Of a DNA stretch of 8,239 nucleotides, positions 1 through 6,978 are shown piece after piece. The notes below the pieces were generated by a model. The model was not told where the DNA came from and made no database searches. It worked only from the letters and a program-made list of their open reading frames with translations. The position numbers and the translations under genes were made by a program. Source of the DNA: Bacteroidota bacterium (GTDB lineage Bacteria > Bacteroidota > Bacteroidia > NS11-12g > UBA9320); assembly GCA_003484585.1 (NCBI GenBank), contig DNBZ01000292.1, positions 1 through 8,239 of the forward strand, given 5' to 3'. How positions within the stretch are numbered: the first letter of the stretch is position 1; each line of letters opens with the position of its first letter.

Positions 1-1668
1 GTTTGGCAAGATATGTCGGCAGGCTTAGAGGCATATGACGTAGAAGATATTACTCAGTTTGCTGAGGTAAATGATAACCTGTTTGCAGTAGGAAGTTTCA
101 CTAACAAACTAACTAGTGAATCAGTAAATATAATGATGTACGACGGTGAGATGTGGACAGACACCAAGTTGTATCTCAGCGATATAGAGCAATTACATTC
201 TAGCGGAAATAAAGTGATGGTCTCTGGCCAATTTTCTGATAACGCTCGCCTTAATGGTATAGGTCAAGTATTCAATGACAGAGCACAAATTACCGCTCGT
301 GTCTATAATGATAAGAATTCGAACTGTCTTAAAGACAACGATGAGGAGTGGCTTGCAAACTATCCTATAGCTCTAAAAGGTGAAGCTATGGGTCTGCCAA
401 CAGACAGAAGTGGGCAAGTATATCTACAAGTAGATAAAGATAAACACACGTTAAATGCTGAGACATACAATTACTACGTCCCAACATGTCCCGATGTAGA
501 GATAGACGCCGTTGAATATAGAACATACTACGGCACAGCCCTTGGTGTAAGACAGCTTGTAGGAATTTCAGATGCAGCTATACACATATCTGACCTACAG
601 AGTAATAAGGCTCAACTAAATGAGATGAAAAAAGCTCAAGTATGCATAGAAAACACAGGTGGTCAGCCTATTAATGATGCGATAGTAAAAGTGCAATTTA
701 AGGGCGATATTTCAGATTTTACATCTGAAGTAGCCTATGAATCGTTTACTAATAATGAGGTTATTTGGAAAGTAGATGTAAGCGGAAATGCTTCTACGTG
801 CTTTGCTATATCCTATATTATAAAGAATGCTGAAGATGTAGAACTAGCCGGCAGTGTTTCTCTGAAAGCTGGAGTAAAAGACAGTGATTTAAGAAACAAT
901 AACTCAAGCATTAAATATAAAAAGGGAGATACTGAAGGTAATAGTAAATACTGTTTCAACGGTAAGACTATAAATCTAGGAACAGAAAGTATTAAGTACA
1001 AAGTATCCTTCAAAAATAATGGGAATACTACAGCTCACTCACTTAAAGTAGTAGACGAACTGGACCCTACATTAGCTTATATGATTAATAGAAAGATACA
1101 CGCTATTACTAGTCATCTTGACAACGAGCCGTACTCTTCTTTTGATCTAGTTTATTTGCCAGACGGGCAGAGAACTATTAAAGTTATCACTCACTTCGAT
1201 GACCTATATCTAGCTTCTGCAGAGCAGGATAAGGATAACTGTGAGGGTTTCATAGACTATGACATACTTATAGACCCTAACGATCTTGTGACAGGAGTAG
1301 AAATGTGTAATACGGCTAAAATTTACTTTAGCTATAAGGCTGGCTCTTTTAATGAACCTATCATTACTAATACTGTATGTAGTAACGTGGGAGTGACAGC
1401 AGGTATAACCAATAGTGACAACCCTGGCTTGCCTAGCTATAACAAGGACCTGACAATAGGACCTAATCCCGTTTTCAATTTTATCTACTTTAAAAACCAA
1501 AGTAATAAAAAATATTCAATCAATATCGTTAACACCTTAGGCCAATCGGTTTCAGATATCAATATTGCTCCTTTCAATGAGAGTAAATTAGATGTAAGAG
1601 CATTGGAATCTGGAGTATACTTTATCTATACAGACGGAGTGTTTGCTCAGAAAATTGTGCTACACTAG
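1..1668 (+). CDS. T9SS-sorted secreted protein, 3' part (5' end outside window)
   Basis: The frame is open to base 1, so the gene starts upstream; the first in-window ATG at 13 is only an internal Met and residues here are counted from it. Residues ~10-90 look like beta-propeller/WD-type blades (YDG..W, GNKVMVSGQFS). Residues ~93-175 resemble an SdrD_B/carboxypeptidase-regulatory beta-sandwich (YNDKNSNCLKDNDEEWL, then a P-I-A-L strand). Residues ~200-300 look like a CARDB/DUF11-type Ig-like domain. Residues ~312-458 match the conserved Bacteroidota DUF11-like repeat (DUF7619 type): YKVSFKNNGNTTAHSLKVVDELDP, then a C-terminal INT-like ITNTV. The last ~69 residues, from GPNP at 483 (base 1459), are a Por/type IX secretion sorting domain, with N-P, a central INIVNTLGQ strand, L-ESGVYF and a final KIVLH. 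The protein is therefore inferred to cross the outer membrane by T9SS and to be attached to or released from the surface. No catalytic motif is visible; an adhesin or structural role is inference. Confidence 0.88.
   Translation, partial: VWQDMSAGLEAYDVEDITQFAEVNDNLFAVGSFTNKLTSESVNIMMYDGEMWTDTKLYLSDIEQLHSSGNKVMVSGQFSDNARLNGIGQVFNDRAQITARVYNDKNSNCLKDNDEEWLANYPIALKGEAMGLPTDRSGQVYLQVDKDKHTLNAETYNYYVPTCPDVEIDAVEYRTYYGTALGVRQLVGISDAAIHISDLQSNKAQLNEMKKAQVCIENTGGQPINDAIVKVQFKGDISDFTSEVAYESFTNNEVIWKVDVSGNASTCFAISYIIKNAEDVELAGSVSLKAGVKDSDLRNNNSSIKYKKGDTEGNSKYCFNGKTINLGTESIKYKVSFKNNGNTTAHSLKVVDELDPTLAYMINRKIHAITSHLDNEPYSSFDLVYLPDGQRTIKVITHFDDLYLASAEQDKDNCEGFIDYDILIDPNDLVTGVEMCNTAKIYFSYKAGSFNEPIITNTVCSNVGVTAGITNSDNPGLPSYNKDLTIGPNPVFNFIYFKNQSNKKYSINIVNTLGQSVSDINIAPFNESKLDVRALESGVYFIYTDGVFAQKIVLH
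1665..1668. other. Shared CTAG: overlapping stop codons of convergent genes
   Basis: The secreted-protein gene stops with TAG at 1666-1668. comF stops with TAG read on the minus strand from 1667 to 1665. The palindrome CTAG serves both, so the genes end tail-to-tail with a four-base overlap and no space for an intrinsic terminator between them. Confidence 0.9.
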
Positions 1669-2354
1669 GTAGCCGCAGCTAAGCATATTATACTTAATTT
1701 TAAACCTTCTACTTCTAGCAATGCAGATCCGCACGCCTCTAAAGTAGCTCCCGTAGTTATCACATCATCTAAAAGCAAGACGTGCTTATTTTTTAGCTCT
1801 TCTGGTTTTGCGACCCTAAAAATTTCTTTGGCATTGATAAACCGCTCATATCTCTTCTTCTTCGTTTGTGTACCGTTATGCTTTCGACGCACTAGTACGT
1901 CTTTTCTTACTCTGAGCCGTGTCACTTCGGATATGCCATCTGCCAATAAATCGCACTGGTTATATCCTCTGAAATTTTGTCTTTTCGCATGTAACGGAAC
2001 CGGGATTATAAAATCAACTGTAGCATGCAGTTCCATTGTAACAATTTTAGAACCCATTAAAACCCCCATTTCTTTGCCCAAATCTATATTGCCTTTGTAC
2101 TTTATCTGATGTAGTATTTTTCTTACATCACCAGAGCCATTAAAATTTAGCACGGCAGTAGCAGCTTCAGCATTGAGTCTTCCCCAAAACTTCTTTGCAA
2201 CCGCGTTATCCTTATAAGCTAACTGCTCAAACTTAGGAAGCGTATACAAACACAAGTCGCACACCTTGTCTTCTTGAAAACTTAGGTAACCATCGCAACA
2301 AACACAGAGATTTGGAAAGAGCATCTGACCTATAGAGGCTAATAATTTTTTCAT
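1665..2354 (-). CDS. comF: ComF family phosphoribosyltransferase
   Basis: A 229-residue protein of normal length for ComF/GntX-type proteins. The N-terminus carries a four-Cys zinc site typical of the family: C17-x2-C20 (PNLCVCC) and C32-x2-C35 (CDLC). The middle has the family signature P-V-P-L...R.NFRGYNQ at ~118-133 and a Q-T-K-KKRYERFINA segment at ~163-175. The type I phosphoribosyltransferase PRPP loop is clear at 192-208 (VLLLDDVITTGATLEAC). ComF is needed for DNA uptake and transformation in naturally competent bacteria, probably as a cytoplasmic factor handling incoming single-stranded DNA; in Bacteroidota its role is mostly untested and no other competence gene is in the window. The start is the ATG at 2354, giving the standard MKKLL.. 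N-terminus. It converges with the secreted-protein gene, sharing CTAG at the stops, and diverges from thiL across 44 bases. Confidence 0.9.
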   Translation of the reverse strand: MKKLLASIGQMLFPNLCVCCDGYLSFQEDKVCDLCLYTLPKFEQLAYKDNAVAKKFWGRLNAEAATAVLNFNGSGDVRKILHQIKYKGNIDLGKEMGVLMGSKIVTMELHATVDFIIPVPLHAKRQNFRGYNQCDLLADGISEVTRLRVRKDVLVRRKHNGTQTKKKRYERFINAKEIFRVAKPEELKNKHVLLLDDVITTGATLEACGSALLEVEGLKLSIICLAAAT

Positions 2355-2398
2355 TTAGGGAGTCAATTTGATTGAAATGCAAGACCTTTGCAATTCGT
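2355..2398. promoter_or_regulatory. Divergent comF-thiL intergenic space with weak promoter candidate
   Basis: These 44 bases must hold the starts of both divergent transcripts unless promoters lie inside the coding regions. On the plus strand GACCTTTG at 2383-2390 matches the Bacteroidota -7 consensus TAnnTTTG except at the first base. No TTG sits at the usual -33 distance. If used, transcription would begin about at the thiL ATG, giving an almost leaderless mRNA. I see no good -7 box on the minus strand. The space is far too short for a TPP riboswitch. Confidence 0.3.
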
Positions 2399-3448
2399 AT
2401 GTTCGAAAATACAGAAAAAACAGATATAAGCAAACTTGGTGAGTTTGGGCTAATAGAGCACCTTACTAAAAAGTTTGACATACAACATGAGACTACTACA
2501 ATAGGTCTAGGCGATGATGCGGCGGCTATAGACTGTGCCGATAAGACACAAGTAGTAAGCACGGATCTATTTATAGAAAATATACACTTTGACATAATGT
2601 ACTCACCTCTAATGCATGTAGGATACAAGTGTATTACCGCGAGCATAAGTGATATCTGTGCTATGAATGCGAAACCAGCACAAGTGCTAGTTTCTATAGC
2701 CCTATCTAGCCGATATACACTGGAAGCAGTAGAAGAGCTATACACAGGTATACAGACAGCCTGTAATAACTATAATATAGAATTACTAGGCGGAGACACT
2801 AGCAGTTCCGTATCGGGCTTAGTAATAAGCGTGACCGCTATAGGATATGCAGAAAAGAACACACTAGTGAAACGCTCTGGAGCTAAGGCGGGAGATCTTG
2901 TTTGTGTAAGTGGAGATCTAGGTGGGGCATATATGGGTTTACAACTTCTCGAAAGAGAGAAGCAAGTATTTTTAGACCAAAAAGATATGCAGCCTGACCT
3001 AGAAGGCAAAGATTATGTGGTTGGTAGACAGCTAAGACCAGAAGCTAGGGTAGATATAGTAGAGGCATTTAATGAACTTAAGATTGTGCCTACGTCTCTA
3101 ATTGATGTGTCCGATGGTGTGTCTAGCGAGTTGTTTCATATCTCTAACCAATCCAATGTCGGTATGAAAATATACGAAGAGAAACTGCCAATAGACCAGC
3201 AAACGTATGATACTGCATTAGAATTTAATATACCACCCACTACTGCTGCTATGAATGGTGGAGAAGACTACGAGTTACTCTTCACACTACCACAGGCTCA
3301 TTATGATAAAATAAAGAACTCGGCGGATATAAGCATTATAGGTTACGTTACAGAACCTCACGAAGGTATAGAGCTTATCACTAAATCAGGAAACCTCGTA
3401 CCTATAGAGGCACAAGGTTGGGAAAATTTTAAAAAGAACGAAGACTAG
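2399..3448 (+). CDS. thiL: Thiamine-monophosphate kinase ThiL
   Basis: ThiL phosphorylates thiamine monophosphate with ATP to the cofactor thiamine diphosphate in the cytoplasm, the last step of thiamine synthesis. The 349 residues show the whole PurM/ThiL-type fold signature: I-G-L-GDDAA at 35-42, STDLFIENIHFD at 54-65, SDICAMNAKP at 84-93, LGGDT at 130-134, RSGAKAGDLVCVSGDLGGA at ~159-177, IDVSDGVSSEL at 235-245 and GGEDYELLF at 287-295. The acidic Mg/ATP ligands expected in the GDDAA, STD, SD, GGDT and DVSDG motifs are all present. I chose ATG 2399 because MFENTEKTDISKLGEFGLIEHL is the usual Bacteroidota N-terminus; an in-frame TTG at 2372 would add nine atypical residues. No other thi gene is adjacent and no TPP riboswitch precedes it. 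It ends in a shared CTAG with the convergent rhodanese-thioredoxin gene. It uses many ATA and CTA codons. Confidence 0.95.
   Translation: MFENTEKTDISKLGEFGLIEHLTKKFDIQHETTTIGLGDDAAAIDCADKTQVVSTDLFIENIHFDIMYSPLMHVGYKCITASISDICAMNAKPAQVLVSIALSSRYTLEAVEELYTGIQTACNNYNIELLGGDTSSSVSGLVISVTAIGYAEKNTLVKRSGAKAGDLVCVSGDLGGAYMGLQLLEREKQVFLDQKDMQPDLEGKDYVVGRQLRPEARVDIVEAFNELKIVPTSLIDVSDGVSSELFHISNQSNVGMKIYEEKLPIDQQTYDTALEFNIPPTTAAMNGGEDYELLFTLPQAHYDKIKNSADISIIGYVTEPHEGIELITKSGNLVPIEAQGWENFKKNED
3445..3448. other. Shared CTAG: overlapping stop codons of convergent genes
   Basis: thiL stops with TAG at 3446-3448. The rhodanese-thioredoxin gene stops with TAG on the minus strand, 3447 to 3445. This is the same four-base tail-to-tail arrangement as at 1665-1668, again with no room for a terminator between the genes. 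Confidence 0.9.
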
Positions 3449-4161
3449 ATGTTTTTAGCGAGAAGAGCACCCAACTCTTCTACGGAGTGATAACCCGTTT
3501 TATCATACACTTCTTTACCGTTCTTATATAACTTTACAAGAGGGATAGCATTGATCTTGAAATGCTTTGACACTTGCATACTCTTGTCTGTATCTACTTT
3601 AAGTACCGTTAGTTTATCGCCATATTTCTCTTTCATAGCTTCTATATGCGGAGCCATCATTTTACACGGACCACACCAAGTAGCATGAAAATCTACCAAA
3701 ACAAAAGCGTTCTCTGTAGTTTCCTTCTTATATCTAGCTAGCGTGAAGCTTTCTTTATCTTCTTTTTTAACTTGTTCTATTGGCAAATCACTTGCTCTCC
3801 AACTAGCGATACCTCCGGCAAGATCAAATACCTCATATCCCAAAGCCCTTAGTTGGTCTGCAGCAGTTTTACTTCTGCCGCCAGATTTGCAGTATACTAA
3901 TACTGCATTTTCTTTGTTCAATGTTGCTGCATTACTTGCAAAATCAGAACTGTTAACATCCATGTTTTGAGCACCAGCGAGATAACCTGTAGTGTACTCT
4001 TCTGGAGTTCTCACATCTAATAAAGTATAGTTGCTAGTTGCACTCATTTTTGCATTAAACTCCTGTACTGTAAGAGCTGCATTTTCGTTTTTACTAGTCA
4101 ATCCGCATGCAGCCATAGATAAAATGGCTAGACCTAAAAACCCTTGTTTCAATTTATTCAT
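3445..4161 (-). CDS. Rhodanese-thioredoxin fusion lipoprotein
   Basis: A 238-residue two-domain protein. The N-terminus is a lipoprotein signal: a K-rich start, hydrophobic GFLGLAILSM, then a lipobox with the lipidated Cys at 19 (MAAC). Residues +2 to +5 (G-L-T-S) lack the acidic/Lys surface-export signal of Bacteroidota lipoproteins, so a periplasm-facing anchor is inferred. Residues ~30-130 are a rhodanese domain: LLDVRTPEEY at 47-56, catalytic Cys91 in the loop CKSGGRS, and LAGGIASW at 114-121. Residues ~137-238 are a thioredoxin domain: VDFHATWCGPCKMMAPH with the redox pair Cys163/Cys166, and the cis-Pro in AIPLV (Pro207). Rhodaneses move sulfane sulfur through a Cys persulfide and thioredoxins can reduce it, so an intramolecular relay is plausible but inferred. 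The start overlaps the GH3 gene by eight bases (translational coupling likely), and the stop overlaps thiL. Confidence 0.9.
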   Translation of the reverse strand: MNKLKQGFLGLAILSMAACGLTSKNENAALTVQEFNAKMSATSNYTLLDVRTPEEYTTGYLAGAQNMDVNSSDFASNAATLNKENAVLVYCKSGGRSKTAADQLRALGYEVFDLAGGIASWRASDLPIEQVKKEDKESFTLARYKKETTENAFVLVDFHATWCGPCKMMAPHIEAMKEKYGDKLTVLKVDTDKSMQVSKHFKINAIPLVKLYKNGKEVYDKTGYHSVEELGALLAKNI

Positions 4162-5665
4162 TATTTATTTTTAAAAGTTGTTCTATTGTTATTCTGTCGT
4201 TGCAAAGTTTAGGAATCTTATGTTGCCCGCCTAATTTTTCCCAATTCTTTAGCCAAGTGTAAAAAGTCTTTGGTTTACTTACCACTATCTCCGGAAACTC
4301 AAGCACCATATTGCCTTTTCTTTTAGAAGCATAGTCAGAGTTTACTGCTTGCAGCTCCTTGTCTAACTCAATGGTAAACTGCTCTATAGAATCTGGCATT
4401 TTGTAAAACTCAATAAGCCACTGGTGTCTTCCTTTGCTATTTCCCTCTAGATATACGGGTGCCGCAGTAAATTCTGACACCGCACAGTTACATGCTTTTT
4501 GAGCAGCTGATATTGCCCGCTCTGCGTTATGTACCATCATCTCTTCTCCAAAGGCATTAATAAAGCTCTTGGTTCTGCCTACTATCTTAAAACGGTATGG
4601 GTCTTTGCTAGTGAAGATTATAGTATCCCCTAGCAGATAACGCCACAAGCCCGCATTGGTACTTATAACTACGGCATAAGTCACTCCCATTGCTACCTCA
4701 GCAAGCCACTTCGTTTTTGCAGAAGTAGAACCGTATTCACTCATAGGAATAAACTCATAGAATGTGCCATAATCTAACGCCAAGAGCATGTCTTTTCCTT
4801 CCTCATCTTGTACTCCTAAAAAGCCCTCCGACGCATTATATGTTTCTCTATAGGTTATTGGCCCTCCTAGTACTTCATCAAACTGATGCTTATACGGCTC
4901 AAAATTGACGCCGCCGTGTACGTAAATTTCTAAATTTGGCCATACTTCCAAAATTGTAGAAGCCCCTGTTTTTTTTAGTATACCACGTAATAGTAGCAAA
5001 GTCCAAGAGGGTACTCCCGAGATACTAGTTACATTTTCAGTAGATGTTGTGTCAATCATTTTAACCATCTTCTCTTCCCAATCTGGCAAGAGTGCTATGT
5101 CCATACTTGGTGTGGCCAAATAGTTTGCTAAAAACGGCATGTTATTCATCATTACAGCACTCAAGTCTCCGTAGTACGAGTTCTCCGTTAACATGTTCAC
5201 TTGGTGACTCCCTCCTATTATTAATCCTTTCCCTTGAAAAACTTTAGCCTCAGGAGTATGATAATAATACCACGTGAGTACATCTCTGCTACCCCTAAAC
5301 TGGCATTCTTCTAGTGCTTCATAACTCACAGGAATAAACTTACTCCTGTCAGAAGTAGTACCGCTAGATTTTGCAAACCAATTGATATCGCCTGGCCATA
5401 GCACCTTTTGCTCTCCATGCATTACCCTATCTATGTAGGGCTTTATATCATCATAGCTAAAAAGAGGCACACTGTTACGAAACTCATCAATACTATGAAC
5501 CTCATTCAGTTTAAAATCTCTACCAAAGGATGTTTTTTTTATCTCAACTAACAAGTCATTAAAAACTTGCTCTTGCACTGCAATTCCATTTGTAAAAAAA
5601 TACTCCATAGTCGGTATCCTCTTTTTGAGATACCAAGACATGAAGGAGTTTACAAATGATAGCAT
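4154..5665 (-). CDS. GH3 (auxin-responsive promoter) family adenylating enzyme
   Basis: A 503-residue full-length member of the GH3 family of the adenylate-forming superfamily. Plant members activate carboxylic acids (jasmonate, auxin, benzoates) with ATP and couple them to amino acids; bacterial members are common in Bacteroidota but their substrates are largely unknown. Visible motifs: KSSGTTSDRSKFIP at ~99-112 (phosphate/ATP loop), YNASEG at 276-281 (second ATP motif), WRYLLGD at 341-347 (third motif), IVGRTKSFINAFGEEM at 361-376 (hinge into the C-terminal domain) and LGGQHKIPKL at 478-487 near the end. No signal peptide: cytoplasmic. The start MLSFVNSFMSWYLKKRI fits the family's usual N-terminus. 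It begins four bases after the M28 peptidase stop and its end overlaps the next gene by eight bases, so it is the middle gene of a three-gene operon. Two A8 tracts lie in its coding strand, both encoding Lys-Lys (5533-5540, 4969-4976). Confidence 0.9.
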   Translation of the reverse strand: MLSFVNSFMSWYLKKRIPTMEYFFTNGIAVQEQVFNDLLVEIKKTSFGRDFKLNEVHSIDEFRNSVPLFSYDDIKPYIDRVMHGEQKVLWPGDINWFAKSSGTTSDRSKFIPVSYEALEECQFRGSRDVLTWYYYHTPEAKVFQGKGLIIGGSHQVNMLTENSYYGDLSAVMMNNMPFLANYLATPSMDIALLPDWEEKMVKMIDTTSTENVTSISGVPSWTLLLLRGILKKTGASTILEVWPNLEIYVHGGVNFEPYKHQFDEVLGGPITYRETYNASEGFLGVQDEEGKDMLLALDYGTFYEFIPMSEYGSTSAKTKWLAEVAMGVTYAVVISTNAGLWRYLLGDTIIFTSKDPYRFKIVGRTKSFINAFGEEMMVHNAERAISAAQKACNCAVSEFTAAPVYLEGNSKGRHQWLIEFYKMPDSIEQFTIELDKELQAVNSDYASKRKGNMVLEFPEIVVSKPKTFYTWLKNWEKLGGQHKIPKLCNDRITIEQLLKINNE

Positions 5666-5669
5666 GGGT

Positions 5670-6944
5670 TTATTCGTTAAGCAATATAATGAAATCTCTT
5701 ATCAGCAAAAAACTCTTGTCATAGTATGGACCAAGCTGCAAGTTATCCATATTGTCTGCGGGCACGTGGTAGTGGCTATATGCACCCATGAGATAAATGA
5801 AAAATGAGGGTATCCCGGCCTCTGTAAAAAAATAATGATCGGAGTTAGCGGCCTTGCCTCTACTATAAACAGCTGGCAAATAATCGTTCTCCGTATTTAT
5901 TTTTACTAAGTTATCAAAATCATCTTTAAACACGCTTCCATTTACTATGGTCGCCCCTTTCTCGCCACTGCCCATTAAGTCCATGTTAAAAACAAACTTT
6001 GTTTTAGCCAATGATATTGCGGGTCCTTTTACATAATTAAGAGAACCAAGCAAGCCAGCTTCTTCTCCCCCAAAAGCAATAAATGCGATGCTGTATTGCT
6101 GCGGATTATTTTTGAAATAAGAGGCCATATCTATTAGTATAGCTATACCACTAGCATTATCATTGGCACCATAAAAAATGGCTTCTCCCATTTTTCCCAA
6201 ATGATCATAGTGACCACAAAAAATGATAAAACTATCTGGGTGCGTGGTTCCCGGCACAAAGCCGAGTACATTTTGAGACTGGTAGTTTTTTATTAATTCT
6301 GCTTCTACGTCTACCGATATTTCTGGCTCGTATGGGCTAAAGGCCGATTCCAAGAGCCAAATTTCTGCGGCTTTGTCTTGCTTAGTAGCTACGCTCCAAG
6401 TCAGATTTTTTTTAAGAAATACGAGCATAGATCCTTCATTGCATTTCTTAATATTAGCCACGTTATTGGCTACCAATTCATTCTTGCCATCATAAACGCT
6501 AATAACCGGCAAGTAGCCCTTTTTAATGGCTTTCTTTACTTTTTTGGCCACCTTGGGAGATGCTAATAAACGAGGTGAGACATAAAACACTTTATATGTT
6601 CCTTTAATTGTAGGGCTGCCTGGTGACACCAAATAGTCATACCCTGGTTTCAGTGGCTTGTCGCCAAATGAGATTACTGATTTGAGTATTGTATTTACAT
6701 CAAGTTGAAAGGGCAAGTTGTAGCTAGCTCCAATTTTACTCAATCCCATCTCAGAAAACTTATCTGAAATGTATGCCGCGGCCAGCGAATCGCCCTTGTT
6801 TATATATCCACGTCCAGAAAACTCATCTGAACATAGATCCTCCATTATAAGCTGTGCTGTCTCTCTATTTTGAGCATAGCTAAAAGAGCTTAAAGATAGA
6901 AGCCCTACAAGTACGCACACTCTCATTTTTATCAGGATATTCAT
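5670..6944 (-). CDS. Exported M28 family zinc aminopeptidase
   Basis: A 424-residue metallopeptidase expected to remove N-terminal amino acids from peptides outside the cytoplasm. A Sec signal peptide (RVCVLVGLLSLSSFSYA, cleavage before QN) starts the protein. Residues ~100-225 form a PA-like inserted region; the catalytic M28 domain follows. All co-catalytic zinc ligands are visible: H245 (GHYDH), bridging D262 (GANDNASG), E295 (FGGEEAG), D322 (NMDLMG) and H393 (HYHVPAD), with D247 and E294 as the usual catalytic partners. Start: ATG 6944 (MNILIKMRV) or ATG 6926 (MRVCVLV); the second leaves room for a leader if the palindrome at 6945-6960 is the promoter, so both are open. The frame stays open to 7478 through the opposite-strand repeat gene, but that extension would bury the signal peptide and is not real. 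First gene of the M28-GH3-rhodanese/thioredoxin operon. An A8 tract lies at 6406-6413. Confidence 0.92.
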   Translation of the reverse strand: MNILIKMRVCVLVGLLSLSSFSYAQNRETAQLIMEDLCSDEFSGRGYINKGDSLAAAYISDKFSEMGLSKIGASYNLPFQLDVNTILKSVISFGDKPLKPGYDYLVSPGSPTIKGTYKVFYVSPRLLASPKVAKKVKKAIKKGYLPVISVYDGKNELVANNVANIKKCNEGSMLVFLKKNLTWSVATKQDKAAEIWLLESAFSPYEPEISVDVEAELIKNYQSQNVLGFVPGTTHPDSFIIFCGHYDHLGKMGEAIFYGANDNASGIAILIDMASYFKNNPQQYSIAFIAFGGEEAGLLGSLNYVKGPAISLAKTKFVFNMDLMGSGEKGATIVNGSVFKDDFDNLVKINTENDYLPAVYSRGKAANSDHYFFTEAGIPSFFIYLMGAYSHYHVPADNMDNLQLGPYYDKSFLLIRDFIILLNE

Positions 6945-6960
6945 TAGTTTTGCGAAACTA
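6945..6960. promoter_or_regulatory. Inverted repeat with back-to-back -7 boxes (divergent promoter candidate)
   Basis: TAGTTT (6945-6950) and AAACTA (6955-6960) form perfect six-base arms around TGCG in a 34-base divergent space. On the plus strand TAGTTTTG (6945-6952) is a perfect match to the Bacteroidota -7 consensus TAnnTTTG, and transcription would start ~20 bases before the ATG at 6979. On the minus strand TAGTTTCG (6960-6953) matches with one mismatch and has a TTG at 6979-6977, 16 bases upstream. No -33 TTG is seen for the plus strand. It may equally be an operator. Confidence 0.45.
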
Positions 6961-6978
6961 AATATAAAAAGCAGAACA

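Noticed and set aside
1210..1500. Minus-strand open frame inside the secreted-protein gene
   Set aside because: Antisense to conserved DUF7619-like and linker sequence; no recognisable domain or start signal.
2372..2398. Upstream TTG start for thiL adding nine residues
   Set aside because: The added residues do not resemble ThiL N-termini, while ATG 2399 gives the usual family start; the extension would also fill the divergent intergenic space.
2355..2398. TPP riboswitch ahead of thiL
   Set aside because: Only 44 bases separate thiL from comF and no thi-box CTGAGA-like element is present.
2233..2745. Minus-strand open frame across the comF start and thiL 5' region
   Set aside because: It overlaps two well-supported genes in other frames, is Ser/Cys-rich and resembles no family; a shadow.
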